Assembly (NCBI RefSeq): GCF_003056355.1
Contig: NZ_PYVW01000014.1
Location: 62,001-126,000 of the forward strand
Direction: 5' to 3'
Source of the DNA: Devosia naphthalenivorans
GTDB taxonomy: Bacteria > Pseudomonadota > Alphaproteobacteria > Rhizobiales > Devosiaceae
Length of the DNA: 64,000 bases
Shown piece after piece: positions 1 through 9,041 of this stretch. The notes under the pieces are model-generated. The model searched no databases. It was not told where the DNA came from and saw nothing but the letters and a program-made list of their open reading frames with translations. The number at the start of each line of letters is the position of its first letter. Within the stretch, counting starts at the first letter, position 1. The position numbers and the translations under genes were made by a program.

Positions 1-1
1 G

Positions 2-1471
2 GTCTCCTCCGACATGCGCATCGCCGGCCACGACGGCAGCTATCGGTCCTTCCGCATGCGGGTGAAGCCCGTGATCGGCGGCGACGGCCAGGTCAACCGC
101 ATCGTCGGCACCCTGCAGGACGTCACCGAGGATCGCGCCGCCCGCGAGCGCCTGCTGCACGACGCCGTGCATGACAGCCTCACGGGCCTGCCCAATCGCA
201 TGCTGTTCCTCGACCGGCTCGATCGTGCCCTCATTCGTGCGCGTACGCCCGGTGGCACCAAACCTGCGGTGTTCCTGATCGACATCGACCGCTTCATGGA
301 ACTCGAGGAGCGCATCGGCCACTCGGCAGCCGATTCCGTGCTGCTGGCCATTTCGCGCCGCATCTCGCGCATCCTGCGCCCGCTCGACACTGTCGCCCGC
401 ATCACCAGCGACCAGTTCACGGTGATCCTGGCCTCCGAGCAGGCCGCCGGAAAGATCGCCGAAACCGCCGAGCAGATTCGCAAGGCGCTCAAGGCGCCGT
501 TCAATTTCGGCGACCGCGACCTGACGCTCACCGCCTCCATCGGCGTCACCATCTATGACAGCAACCCCGCTGAGGCGGCAGACGTGCTCCGGGATGCCGA
601 GCTGGCCATGTACTACGCCAAGCGCCTGGGCGGCGACCGTATCGAGGCCTATCGCGCCTCCGCACGCTCCATTGCCGCCTACAATCGCGCCAACGAGGAA
701 GACCTTGAGCGCGGCATGAAGCAGGGCGAGCTGCATGTGCAGTTCCAGCCCATCATGGATATCCAGACCGGCCAGATGGCGGGCGCCGAAGCGTTGATGC
801 GCTGGACCCACCCCACGCGCGGCACCGTCAACCCCGACGAATTCGTGCCCTTGGCCGAGCGCTCCGGCCAGATCGAAAAACTCGGGCGCCTGGCGTTCGA
901 GCAGGCAGCGGGTCAGGCCAAGGACTGGCTGAACACCATCGGACTGCCCGATGAATTCTTCATCTCGGTCAATCTTTCGCCCAGCCAATTGGCGACTGAT
1001 TCCCTGCTCAACGACATGCGCAGCCTTGTCAGCCAGGACAAGAACCTGGCCCAGCACCTCAAGCTCGAAATCACCGAATCCCAGGTAATGAGCAATCCCG
1101 AGCATTCCGCCTACATGCTCCAGGCGCTGCGCAATCTGGGCCTGGGATTGGCGCTGGACGACTTCGGCACCGGCCATTCATCGCTGAGCTATCTGCACCG
1201 TTTCCCCTTCGACACCATCAAGATCCCCCAGCCCTTTGTGAAAATGGGACAGGACAATGGCATGGCCCACACCCAGGCTCCGATCATCCGCTCGGTGGTG
1301 GCGCTGGCGACGGACCTGGACCTGATGCTGATCGCCGAAGGCGTGGAATCGCTGGACGAAATCGAACGCCTGCGCCAGCTCAATTGCCGCTATGCGCAAG
1401 GCTTTGCGTTTGGGGCCGCGATGACTGGGGCGGAGTTCACGAAGAAGCTCAGCGCCCAACTGGGGCGGTAA
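2..1471 (+). CDS. GGDEF-EAL domain protein, 5' partial (c-di-GMP phosphodiesterase candidate)
   Basis: The reading frame is open from the first bases of the window, so the N-terminus lies outside it. The visible part begins with the end of a PAS/PAC sensor domain (GTLQDVTEDR), then a GGDEF-family domain (SLTGLPNR start) and a full EAL domain. The cyclase signature is replaced by ITSDQF (about nt 400-418), so the GGDEF half is probably not a cyclase. The EAL half keeps the metal and catalytic residues: EAL, SVNLS, LEITES, DDFGTG, the Lys of KIPQPF, AEGVE and the Gln of YAQGF. Expected activity is hydrolysis of cyclic-di-GMP, possibly with the degenerate GGDEF domain as a GTP sensor (inference). 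The KID triplet reads KIP here. It converges on yqgE. Confidence 0.9.
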   Translation, partial: VSSDMRIAGHDGSYRSFRMRVKPVIGGDGQVNRIVGTLQDVTEDRAARERLLHDAVHDSLTGLPNRMLFLDRLDRALIRARTPGGTKPAVFLIDIDRFMELEERIGHSAADSVLLAISRRISRILRPLDTVARITSDQFTVILASEQAAGKIAETAEQIRKALKAPFNFGDRDLTLTASIGVTIYDSNPAEAADVLRDAELAMYYAKRLGGDRIEAYRASARSIAAYNRANEEDLERGMKQGELHVQFQPIMDIQTGQMAGAEALMRWTHPTRGTVNPDEFVPLAERSGQIEKLGRLAFEQAAGQAKDWLNTIGLPDEFFISVNLSPSQLATDSLLNDMRSLVSQDKNLAQHLKLEITESQVMSNPEHSAYMLQALRNLGLGLALDDFGTGHSSLSYLHRFPFDTIKIPQPFVKMGQDNGMAHTQAPIIRSVVALATDLDLMLIAEGVESLDEIERLRQLNCRYAQGFAFGAAMTGAEFTKKLSAQLGR

Positions 1472-1509
1472 ACCCCGCCCCGACCGAGCACGTCATTCCG
1501 ACACCACCG

Positions 1510-1581
1510 CGTCATTCCCGCGAAAGCGGGAATCCCACTTTACACCAACGAAGTGAGATTCCCGCCTTCGCGGGAATGACG
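1510..1581. repeat. Palindromic repeat, family A, copy 1
   Basis: Two arms of about 25 nt, the first starting CGTCATTCCCGCGAAAGCGG and the second its near-perfect inverse (one mismatch), separated by about 22 nt. It lies between two convergent genes. Related copies are at 48749-48823 and 55701-55778. The transcript could fold into a long hairpin. There is no T-tract, so it is not a classical intrinsic terminator. Confidence 0.85.
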
Positions 1582-1609
1582 CCGAGTGTGGTCGCCGGAG
1601 TGTCCGCCC

Positions 1610-2185
1610 CTACGCATGCCCGATATCCGGGCTCAAACTGGCCCGCGTAATGTGCAGGCTCGCCAGCGCCGCGTCATAGCGCTTCTCCACCGGCGTATCG
1701 AACAGCAATTCGCGGCTGAACGGCGCCGTCAGCCAGCCATTGCGGGCGATTTCGTCTTCCAACTGCCCGGCGCTCCAGCCGCAACAGCCTAGCGCAAACA
1801 GCGAAGCCTTTGGGGCTGGACCGAATGCCATGGCCTTGAGGATATCGAGCGTTGCCGTCAGGCAGATGTCCTCGCTGACTTTATAGCTGTTGCCGCTGGA
1901 ATAGTCCGATGAGTGCAATACGAAACCACGGCCCTTCTCGATGGGGCCGCCCCGCATGACGCTGCGCTCGCGGATGGAGTCCGGCAACCGGATGACGGCG
2001 TCAGGATCACCCAGATCGAGTTCATCAAGGATGTCGGCAAAGCGCAGATCCGCCAGTTCGTGGTTCACCACGAGGCCCATGGCGCCTTCGCTGCCGTGGC
2101 CGACGACCAGGATGACGCTTTCTGCAAAGTTCTCATCTTCCATATCGGGCATGGCGATGAGGAACTGTCCTTCAAGTGAGTTCAT
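1610..2185 (-). CDS. yqgE: YqgE/AlgH family protein (UPF0301)
   Basis: 191 aa from the ATG at 2185. It begins MNSLEGQFLIAMPDMEDENF, the usual N-terminus of the YqgE/AlgH family, and contains the family blocks GAMGLVVNH, VMRGGPIEKGRGFVLHS and GCCGWSAGQLEDEI. E. coli YqgE is of similar length (187 aa). A TTG 36 nt further upstream would add 12 residues not typical of the family, so the ATG is preferred, although no strong Shine-Dalgarno sequence precedes either. The molecular role of the family is not settled; AlgH was first linked to alginate regulation. It is divergent from the DsbD-like gene and convergent with the EAL gene. Confidence 0.92.
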   Translation of the reverse strand: MNSLEGQFLIAMPDMEDENFAESVILVVGHGSEGAMGLVVNHELADLRFADILDELDLGDPDAVIRLPDSIRERSVMRGGPIEKGRGFVLHSSDYSSGNSYKVSEDICLTATLDILKAMAFGPAPKASLFALGCCGWSAGQLEDEIARNGWLTAPFSRELLFDTPVEKRYDAALASLHITRASLSPDIGHA

Positions 2186-2315
2186 GGGCAATAATGTAGG
2201 CCGAGGCGCTGCCTCTGCCAAGGCTGCATTCCCGTGCCGGCCCTGGGCAGAGGATCACGAAGGCCTGATGGCGCGTCAGCTATTTCTTCATTTCAACCTG
2301 CGTTAATGCCTCCTG

Positions 2316-3125
2316 ATGCACGCAATACCAGCCCTTGCCCTGTTGAGCCTTGCCTCCCTGCCGACCCTGGCGGGCGAGACGCCGTGGCAGGAGATCGCTC
2401 CGGGCGTCGATATGCGCCTCGTCTCCTCGGGCGAGATCAGGCCGGACGGCACGACCTTGATTGGCCTCGAAATCAACATGCCTTCCGATACCAAGACCTA
2501 TTGGCGGGTGCCCGGCGATACCGGCCTGCCGACGGAGTTGGACTTCTCCGGCTCGCCGGATGTCGAGGCCCACGCCATTCACTGGCCGTTCCCCATCCGC
2601 GACCAGACGGCCGAATATCTGGATTATGTCTATTACGGACCCACAGTCCTGCCCGTCGAACTCGAACTGGCGCCTGGTGCGCAGCATCTGGAACTGGCCG
2701 CCGTCCTTGGCATCTGTTCCGAAATCTGCATCCCCGCGCAGGCCCGCTTCTCGATGCCGCTTGAGGCCGAACCCGACCGGCCCAATGGCTTGCGCCTCAA
2801 GCAGGCCATTGCCCTGGCGCCGATCGCCTGGCCCGACGAAGAACCGAGCTTTGGCGAGGTTTCCTTTGACCCCACAAGCGGGCAATTGCTGGTTCCGGTG
2901 CTGTCGTCCGCCATCGATATCGCGTCGCTGATCGTCACTGCGCCGGGCGGCGAACCGCTCTATGGCACGCCGCAAAAAAGCCGAGAACCAAACCTAGTCG
3001 TCGTCCCCGTTCTGGGGGAGAGAGATGAAATCGACTGGTCTAGCCAGTCCGTTCAGCTGACATTCATGACCGATATGGGATCTTTCGAAGTCAGCCGCCC
3101 CATCAAGGCGGCGGCAAACAAGTAA
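2316..3125 (+). CDS. Periplasmic DsbD N-terminal-domain-like protein
   Basis: 269 aa with an N-terminal signal peptide (hydrophobic core residues 3-19, probable cleavage near LAG-ETP). The rest resembles the periplasmic alpha domain of the thiol:disulfide interchange protein DsbD (PF11412), without the membrane and thioredoxin-like gamma domains of the full protein. A CSEIC pair (Cys134, Cys138) lies in the segment LGICSEICIPAQARFSMPL, where the DsbD alpha domain also has its cysteine pair. It may pass electrons to periplasmic substrates or partner a separate membrane reductase; this is inference. It is followed by a peroxiredoxin gene on the same strand, so a redox-linked transcription unit is plausible. 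Confidence 0.8.
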   Translation: MHAIPALALLSLASLPTLAGETPWQEIAPGVDMRLVSSGEIRPDGTTLIGLEINMPSDTKTYWRVPGDTGLPTELDFSGSPDVEAHAIHWPFPIRDQTAEYLDYVYYGPTVLPVELELAPGAQHLELAAVLGICSEICIPAQARFSMPLEAEPDRPNGLRLKQAIALAPIAWPDEEPSFGEVSFDPTSGQLLVPVLSSAIDIASLIVTAPGGEPLYGTPQKSREPNLVVVPVLGERDEIDWSSQSVQLTFMTDMGSFEVSRPIKAAANK

Positions 3126-3257
3126 TGAGCAGATCGGGAAAGGCCGCTGAGGTCTTGTTTGCGGCGGTAAAGCCGCATATCCCGAATGACAGGGGACTGC
3201 ACAAGGGTGGCGAAAAGCCGCCGATTATCGGCAACAGCTATGGGGCAAACTGAAAAT

Positions 3258-3752
3258 ATGATCGAACGCGGCAGTCCAATTCCGTCGGTAACGACACAGC
3301 TCATCACTGCAGATGGCACCAGCGAGACCACCAGCGAAGCCGTGCTCGGCTCGGGCCTTGTCGTGTTCTTCGCCGTGCCCGGCGCGTTCACCCCCACCTG
3401 CCACGTCAATCACCTGCCGGGATTCGTCGCCAATGCTGCCAAGCTGCGCGCCGCGGGCGTCGACCGGATCGTCTGCGCTGCCGTCAACGACAAGCACGTG
3501 ATGAAGGCCTGGGCCGAAGCCTCCGGCGCCCTGGGCCAGATCGATTTCCTTGCCGATGGAAATGGGGAACTCGCCGATGCGCTGGGCCTCTCCAAGGATT
3601 TTTCGGGCGCCGGAATGGGCAAGCGTTTCACCCGCTCCGCGGCGCTGATCCGCGACGGCATCGTGCAGGATGTATTTGTTGAAGATGCGCCCGGCGTTAC
3701 GGCCACTGGCGCCCCGGCCATTTTGATGGCGCTCGAAACACTCAAAGTCTAG
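3258..3752 (+). CDS. Peroxiredoxin, Prx5 type
   Basis: 164 aa from the ATG at 3258, which matches the usual length of the family (about 160 aa). In-frame codons further upstream (3186, 3240) would add residues that look non-native. The active-site block PGAFTPTCHVNHLPGF carries the peroxidatic Cys48 in the Prx5-type context TxxC. A second cysteine near residue 75 (DRIVCAAVND) is where some Prx5 members have an additional Cys. The product is predicted to reduce hydrogen peroxide and organic hydroperoxides in the cytoplasm using glutathione or thioredoxin systems. It ends 19 bp before the next gene on the same strand. Confidence 0.92.
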   Translation: MIERGSPIPSVTTQLITADGTSETTSEAVLGSGLVVFFAVPGAFTPTCHVNHLPGFVANAAKLRAAGVDRIVCAAVNDKHVMKAWAEASGALGQIDFLADGNGELADALGLSKDFSGAGMGKRFTRSAALIRDGIVQDVFVEDAPGVTATGAPAILMALETLKV

Positions 3753-3771
3753 AATGCGTCAGGATCAGCTT

Positions 3772-4359
3772 ATGAGCAATTTCGTTTCAAGTGCCCTGCG
3801 TTTGTCCGCTGCTGCCATCGGCGCTGCCGTGCTGGCCGGCTGTTCCATGGGTGGGCTGATGGGCGGCGGTGACGCTGCCCAGACCCAGAGCCTGCAAAAC
3901 GCCACGGCTTCGCCAGCTGCGCTCGCCCAGGCACAAACCAGCGCTCTGCCCGCCATCGCGACCCAATGCCCGCCCATCAAGGTGCGCCCCGGCAGCGAAG
4001 CCATGTTCTACTATGGCGGCGGTCGCACCGGCGATGCCAGCGCGCTGCAATACCAGGGCGTAATCGACGAAACGTCGCGCAATTGCGTGGTGTCCAATGG
4101 ACTGATCACAGTCAACATGGGCATCGTCGGCCGCGTGTTGCTGGGGCCAAAGGGCAATCAGAGCTCCGTAAACGCGCCGATCCGCTTCGCGGTCGAACGC
4201 GACGGACAGGCCATTTTCTCGGAAAAGTACACTATCCCCGTCGCCCTCGCCGCGCCGGCCCGCTCTGCCGAATTCGTCAAAGTGATCGAAAACGTCCAGG
4301 TGCCTTATCTGGGCGGCGAGGACATCACCATCTGGGTGGGGTTCGACACGCGGGGGTAG
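3772..4359 (+). CDS. Putative lipoprotein of unknown function
   Basis: 195 aa from the ATG at 3772, preceded by AGGA at about 7 nt. An upstream in-frame ATG at 3754 has no clear ribosome site. The N-terminus is a lipoprotein signal: hydrophobic residues 9-21 followed by the lipobox LAGC with the acylated Cys24. Next comes a Gly-, Ala- and Gln-rich linker, then a folded-looking domain from about residue 65 containing two further cysteines (TQCPP and SRNCVV), possibly a disulfide. I do not recognise a named domain. It is probably anchored in the outer or inner membrane facing the periplasm. It converges on gcvPB. Confidence 0.8.
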   Translation: MSNFVSSALRLSAAAIGAAVLAGCSMGGLMGGGDAAQTQSLQNATASPAALAQAQTSALPAIATQCPPIKVRPGSEAMFYYGGGRTGDASALQYQGVIDETSRNCVVSNGLITVNMGIVGRVLLGPKGNQSSVNAPIRFAVERDGQAIFSEKYTIPVALAAPARSAEFVKVIENVQVPYLGGEDITIWVGFDTRG

Positions 4360-4370
4360 GGAATGCCTCA

Positions 4371-4491
4371 GTCGACACCCTCCCCCTTGCGGGGAGGGAT
4401 CAAGGGTAGGGGTGGCAAGCCCGAATATCGGCGGCGCTTACGACACCCCCTCCCAACCTCCCCCGTCGAGGGGGAGGTGCCGATCGGTGAT
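4371..4491. repeat. Palindromic repeats, family D, tandem pair
   Basis: Two G/C-block palindromes in the gap between convergent genes. The first (about 4371-4421) reads CCCTCCCCCTTGCGGGGAGGG and continues ATCAAGGGTAGGGG; the second (about 4441-4491) has arms CCTCCCCC and GGGGGAGG around GTCGA. A closely related unit is at 33473-33516 and a variant flanks the composite element at 17659-17900. Confidence 0.75.
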
Positions 4492-4536
4492 CGGGGCAGC
4501 ACAGTGCCTCTCCCATAGGAGTAGAGGGCGGAGAAA

Positions 4537-6084
4537 CTACTCCGCCGCCTTCAGCGTATCCACCGGCCGCTCCCACCGCAGCACCGGTGACCGCGCCGCC
4601 CGGGTTTCATCGAGCCGCCGCCGCGGAGCCTTTACCGGAGCGGCCGTAAACCGATCCTTGTTGCCCGCCTTGGCGTCTGCCGCCAGTTCTTCCATTACAT
4701 CGCAGAAGCGATCCAGCGTCTGCTTGCTTTCGCTCTCGGTCGGCTCGATCAGCATCGCGCCATGCACGACAAGTGGGAAATACATGGTCATGGGGTGGAA
4801 ACCCTCGTCGATCAGCGCCTTGGCGAAGTCGAGCGTGGTGACGCCAGTGCCATCAAGGAAGCTGTCGTCGAACAGCGCTTCGTGCATCGTCGGATAGTCG
4901 TTAAACGGCACCGAGAAGGCGTGGCTCAATCGCGCCTTGATGTAGTTGGCGTTGAGCACCGCATCCTGCGCCGCCTGTGCCAACCCGTCGCCGCCATGGC
5001 TGAGCATATAGGTCAGCGCCCGCACATACATGCCCATCTGGCCTTGGAAGGCCGTGACCCGACCAAGGGCGGTGCCTTCATTATGCTCCACCAGTTCCAG
5101 CCCGTTCTCGCCCTTGCGCAGGAACGGAACCGGGGCAAAGGGCGCCAATGCTTCCGACAGTACCACGGGACCCGCACCCGGTCCGCCGCCGCCATGGGGC
5201 GTCGAGAAGGTCTTGTGCAGATTGATGTGCATGGCGTCGATGCCCAGATCACCCGGCCGCACCACCCCCATGATGGCGTTGAAATTGGCGCCATCGCAAT
5301 AGAAGAAGGCGCCCGCCGCGTGCACGGCCTCGGCAATCTCGATCACCTGCGGCTCGAACAGGCCGCACGTGTTCGGATTGGTCAGCATGATCGCCGCCAC
5401 TTCCGGTGACAATGCCTCCTTGACCGCCTGAACGTCCACCGTTCCGTCAGCGCGTGCTGGGATCGGCCTTACCGCATAGCCCAAAAACGCTGCCGTCGCC
5501 GGGTTCGTGCCATGGGCGCTCTCGGGCACTAAAACGATCTTGCGGTGGCTCTGGCCAGCTGCGTCCTGCGCTGCCTTGATCGCCATCATGCCCAGCAGCT
5601 CGCCATGTGCGCCCGCCTTGGGCGTCAGCGCCACGGCCGCCGTGTTGGTCAGCGTCATCAGCCAGTGCGACAGCTCTTCCATCAACTCCAGGGCGCCCTG
5701 CACGGTGGAGACCGGCTGCAGCGGATGGATGTCAGAGAAGCCGGGCAGGCGAGCCATTTTCTCGTTGAGACGCGGATTGTGCTTCATCGTGCACGATCCC
5801 AGCGGATACATGCCGCTATCGATAGAGTGGTTGAGCCGCGACAGCCGCACATAGTGGCGCATGGCTTCGGGCTCGGTGAGACCAGCCAGATCAAGCGAAG
5901 TCTTGCGCTCGAACCCACCCAGGCGATCCAATGAAATCTCCACCTCAGGCAGATCGACGCCAGAATGTTCGGTGTCGCCGATTTCGAACAGCAACGGTTC
6001 GTTCGGCAGCAGCGCCGAGCCAGAGCTTGCCGCATAGCTGGAGGTGCCGGTGCCGGTCGGGCGACCCTGATTGTTCATGCTCAT
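4537..6084 (-). CDS. gcvPB: Glycine dehydrogenase (decarboxylating) subunit 2, P-protein beta
   Basis: 515 aa from the ATG at 6084. This start overlaps the gcvPA stop in an ATGA arrangement and is preceded by GGAGGA at 7 nt, so it is well supported. The product is the C-terminal half of the glycine cleavage P-protein. It carries the pyridoxal-phosphate lysine (Lys291) in the block HKTFSTPHGGGGPG. With GcvPA it decarboxylates glycine and loads the aminomethyl group on lipoyl-GcvH. In many related rhizobia the P-protein is a single fused chain, so the split form is a useful taxonomic marker. It is the last gene of the riboswitch-controlled gcv operon. Confidence 0.97.
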   Translation of the reverse strand: MSMNNQGRPTGTGTSSYAASSGSALLPNEPLLFEIGDTEHSGVDLPEVEISLDRLGGFERKTSLDLAGLTEPEAMRHYVRLSRLNHSIDSGMYPLGSCTMKHNPRLNEKMARLPGFSDIHPLQPVSTVQGALELMEELSHWLMTLTNTAAVALTPKAGAHGELLGMMAIKAAQDAAGQSHRKIVLVPESAHGTNPATAAFLGYAVRPIPARADGTVDVQAVKEALSPEVAAIMLTNPNTCGLFEPQVIEIAEAVHAAGAFFYCDGANFNAIMGVVRPGDLGIDAMHINLHKTFSTPHGGGGPGAGPVVLSEALAPFAPVPFLRKGENGLELVEHNEGTALGRVTAFQGQMGMYVRALTYMLSHGGDGLAQAAQDAVLNANYIKARLSHAFSVPFNDYPTMHEALFDDSFLDGTGVTTLDFAKALIDEGFHPMTMYFPLVVHGAMLIEPTESESKQTLDRFCDVMEELAADAKAGNKDRFTAAPVKAPRRRLDETRAARSPVLRWERPVDTLKAAE

Positions 6085-7424
6085 TGCAGTTCCTCCGCGA
6101 GCGCGGCGCACAGCGCGGCAATATCGCTGCCGGTGGTGAGTTCGGTGGCGGCCAGAACGATGAGGTCAGCAACCGAAGCGTCGGTCGGCTCCACCCGGCT
6201 TACCGGCACGCCCGCGAGAATACCGCGCGCCGCAAGCCGCTCGACCAGCGCTGCGGCTGGCAGAGGGGTGCGAATGGTCATTTCGTTGAAAAAGCTCTTG
6301 TTAAGCACTTCGACACCCTCAACGCCCGCCAGCGCATCGGCCAGCTTGCAGGCATTGGCGTGATTGAGCCGCGCCAGCCGCTTGAACCCGGCTTCCCCGA
6401 GCAGGGCCATGTGAATGGAGAACGCCAGCGCGCAAAGCCCCGAATTGGTGCAGATATTGCTGGTCGCCTTCTCGCGGCGGATATGCTGCTCGCGGGTCGA
6501 CAGCGTCAGGACGAACCCACGCTGCCCCTCGGCATCCACGGTCTCGCCACACAGCCGCCCCGGCATCTGCCGGATGAATTCCTTGCGCGTTGCCATCAGC
6601 CCCAGATAGGGACCACCGAAGTTGAGCGCATTGCCGATCGACTGGCCCTCAGCCACCACGATATCTGCCCCCAGCGCCCCGGGTGCCTCAAGCAGCCCCA
6701 GCGACACTACTTCCGTGATCACCACGATCAGCAGCGCACCCTTGGCATGCGCCGCGTCAGCGGCGGTCTTGATGTTGCGGAGATGGCCGTAGAAATCCGG
6801 CGTCTGCACCACGATGGCAGCAGTCTGCTCGTCGATATGGTCGAGAATGTCACCCTGGCCTTCGGGAGAAGCCGAAAGGCACTCAAGATCGGCATCGTCT
6901 TTGAGATAGGCCTTCACCACGTCGCGGTAGTGCGGATGCAGTCCACCGGACAGGACGATCTTATTGCGCCGCGTCAGCCGCCGCGCCATCAGCACGGCCT
7001 CTGCCGTTCCGGTGGAGCCGTCATAAAGCGATGCGTTCGCCACATCCATGCCGGTGATCTTGGCCACCTGCGTCTGGAATTCGAACAGCATCTGTAGCGT
7101 GCCCTGCGAGATTTCGGGCTGGTAGGGCGTATAGGCGGTCAGAAATTCCGAGCGCTGGATCAGATGGTCGACTGTCGCCGGCACATGGTGCCGATAGGCG
7201 CCCGCACCGATGAAGAACGGGCCATCGGCCCCCGCATGGTTCTTGGCCGCCAGCGCCTTCATATGCGCTTCGACCAGGAATTCGGGGCTATGGGCGGGCA
7301 GGCCCAGATCGAAGCTCTTGAGCGCGCGCGCGGGCACGGCGCTGAACAGGGCATCGATATTGGCCGCGCCGATAACGCCAAGCATTTCGGCGCGTTCGGC
7401 TTCGGAGTGGGGAAGGTAGCGCAT
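6081..7424 (-). CDS. gcvPA: Glycine dehydrogenase (decarboxylating) subunit 1, P-protein alpha
   Basis: 447 aa starting MRYLPHSEAERAEML, the standard N-terminus of the P1 subunit. Family blocks include the YTPYQPEISQGTLQ segment, DGSTGTAEAVLM and FVLTLSTREQHIRREKATSN. It forms an alpha2beta2 enzyme with GcvPB in the glycine cleavage system. The start lies 14 bp after the end of gcvH and the stop overlaps the gcvPB start by 4 bp, so translation is probably coupled. The length matches bacterial two-subunit P-proteins. Confidence 0.97.
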   Translation of the reverse strand: MRYLPHSEAERAEMLGVIGAANIDALFSAVPARALKSFDLGLPAHSPEFLVEAHMKALAAKNHAGADGPFFIGAGAYRHHVPATVDHLIQRSEFLTAYTPYQPEISQGTLQMLFEFQTQVAKITGMDVANASLYDGSTGTAEAVLMARRLTRRNKIVLSGGLHPHYRDVVKAYLKDDADLECLSASPEGQGDILDHIDEQTAAIVVQTPDFYGHLRNIKTAADAAHAKGALLIVVITEVVSLGLLEAPGALGADIVVAEGQSIGNALNFGGPYLGLMATRKEFIRQMPGRLCGETVDAEGQRGFVLTLSTREQHIRREKATSNICTNSGLCALAFSIHMALLGEAGFKRLARLNHANACKLADALAGVEGVEVLNKSFFNEMTIRTPLPAAALVERLAARGILAGVPVSRVEPTDASVADLIVLAATELTTGSDIAALCAALAEELQ

Positions 7425-7438
7425 GGATAAGGCCTGAG

Positions 7439-7804
7439 TTAAAGCGTCAGTTGGGCATAGGCATCGGAATCGAGCAGGCCGTCGATCTCACCCGCATCGG
7501 CGATTTCAATTTTGTAGATCCAGCCGCCCGCTTCGGGATCGCTGTTGATCAGGCCTGGCTCGCCGCTCAGGGTCGTATTGACTTCGGTCACCGTGCCGGA
7601 AACCGGCGCATAGATTTCCGACGCGGCCTTGACGCTTTCCACGACGGCGGCCTCATCGCCCTTCTTGAGCACCTTGCCCACTTCAGGCAGTTCGACAAAG
7701 ACGATGTCGCCCAGCGCTTCCTGGGCATAGGGGGTGATCCCCACGGTTCCGATCGAGCCTTCAACCCGGAGGTATTCGTGGTCTGGCGTGAACTTGGTGG
7801 TCAT
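7439..7804 (-). CDS. gcvH: Glycine cleavage system H protein
   Basis: 121 aa, usual for the family. The lipoylation site is Lys59 in [16 protein letters not shown], and the N-terminal block [12 protein letters not shown] is typical. The lipoyl arm shuttles the aminomethyl group from the P-protein to the T-protein. It lies 12 bp downstream of gcvT and 14 bp upstream of gcvPA. Confidence 0.98.
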   Translation of the reverse strand: MTTKFTPDHEYLRVEGSIGTVGITPYAQEALGDIVFVELPEVGKVLKKGDEAAVVESVKAASEIYAPVSGTVTEVNTTLSGEPGLINSDPEAGGWIYKIEIADAGEIDGLLDSDAYAQLTL

Positions 7805-7816
7805 GGCGAAGGCCTC

Positions 7817-8983
7817 TCAGCTGGCTTTTGGCTTACGGAAATAACGATGCGGCACGAAGGGCATTTGCACCACTTCGGCGGCTTGTGCGCGGTTGCGCAC
7901 GGATACCTGCAGCTTCGTGCCGGGCGCGGCTTGCGTCGGCGGCACGAAGCCAAGGGCAATGGCCTTGCCCAGGGAAGGCGCAAACCCGCCACTGGTGACC
8001 ACGCCAAGGGGGGCGCCTGATTGGTCCAGAATCTCGGCGCCTTCACGCGCCGGTGCGCCCTCGACGATCAGACCAACGCGAATACGGCTCAAGCCGCCAT
8101 CGCGCTCAGCCAGGATGCGCCGCGCGCCCGGAAAGTCCGCCGCCTCCCGCCGGCGCTTTGAAACGGCAAAGCCCAGATCGGCTTCGATTGGTGAAATGGT
8201 CTCGTTTAGGTCATGCCCATAAAGCGGCAGTCCCGCTTCGAGCCGAAGACTGTCGCGCGCGCCAAGGCCGATCGGCTTCACCCGGTCATCGCCGAGCAGG
8301 GCATCCCACAGCAGCGGACCGGCCTTGGCCGACGCCAGGATTTCGAACCCGTCCTCGCCGGTATAACCGGAGCGGGAAACGACCAGCTTCTCACCTTGCC
8401 AGTCGAACACTCCGCACTGCATGAAGCCAAGCTCCGTCGCGCCGGGAACGATATGGGCCATGACGTTGACCGCCTCGGGCCCCTGCAGCGCCAGCAACGC
8501 GCCATCATCGGCGCGGCGCAGTTGGGCCCGATCGCCCGCCGCCGCGGCGATCAGCGCGAAGTCGTTGTCCTTGGTTCCGGCATTGACCACGATGTAAAGC
8601 GATCCCGGCTGCACCGGTGAGCGCGCCACCATCAGATCGTCTATGACGCCACCCTGCGCGTTAAGCAGCAGCGTATAGCGGATCTGGCCGGGCTTTAGCG
8701 CCGCAATATCCCCGCAGACCAAGGGCTCGAGCAGCGCCGCCACAGCGGCATGATCGGCCTCATCATCCCCGCTCGGGCTCGTCAGCGTCAGATAGCACGG
8801 CCCCATATGCGACACGTCGAACAGGCCCGCCTGCTCACGCGTCCATTTGTGCTCGGCCATGATTCCGCTGGGATATTGCACTGGCAGATTATAGCCGCCA
8901 AAGGGCACCATGCGGCCGCTCGCGGCAAGGTGGCGCTCAAACAGCGGTGTGGTCTTGAGGTCATCGGCTGAGGTTTGGGCCAT
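7817..8983 (-). CDS. gcvT: Aminomethyltransferase, glycine cleavage T protein
   Basis: 388 aa from the ATG at 8983; a GTG two codons earlier is possible but the ATG fits the CGGGA ribosome site. It starts MAQTSADDLKTTPLFERHLA and has the folate-binding GcvT domain (PVQYPSGIMAEHKWTREQ, GLFDVSHMG) followed by the C-terminal barrel. It transfers the methylene group from aminomethyl-GcvH to tetrahydrofolate, releasing ammonia. It is the first gene of the gcv operon, directly behind the glycine riboswitch, and therefore likely induced by glycine. Confidence 0.97.
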   Translation of the reverse strand: MAQTSADDLKTTPLFERHLAASGRMVPFGGYNLPVQYPSGIMAEHKWTREQAGLFDVSHMGPCYLTLTSPSGDDEADHAAVAALLEPLVCGDIAALKPGQIRYTLLLNAQGGVIDDLMVARSPVQPGSLYIVVNAGTKDNDFALIAAAAGDRAQLRRADDGALLALQGPEAVNVMAHIVPGATELGFMQCGVFDWQGEKLVVSRSGYTGEDGFEILASAKAGPLLWDALLGDDRVKPIGLGARDSLRLEAGLPLYGHDLNETISPIEADLGFAVSKRRREAADFPGARRILAERDGGLSRIRVGLIVEGAPAREGAEILDQSGAPLGVVTSGGFAPSLGKAIALGFVPPTQAAPGTKLQVSVRNRAQAAEVVQMPFVPHRYFRKPKAS

Positions 8984-9041
8984 CAACACATCCCGGATAT
9001 GAACAAGGCGACACGATTACGCTCGCCTCGCGGCGAAGTCC

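Noticed and set aside
1510..1581. Could the palindromic repeats be CRISPR arrays?
   Set aside because: Copies are single or paired and inverted, lie far apart, have no regular spacers, and no cas genes are near.
5931..7097. 388-codon plus-strand frame across gcvPB and gcvPA
   Set aside because: It runs antisense to two well-conserved genes, has a composition typical of shadow frames and no motif.
9023..9036. Hairpin after the glycine riboswitch as an intrinsic terminator
   Set aside because: It has a 5-bp stem with a GCGA loop but no U-tract behind it, so it does not qualify.
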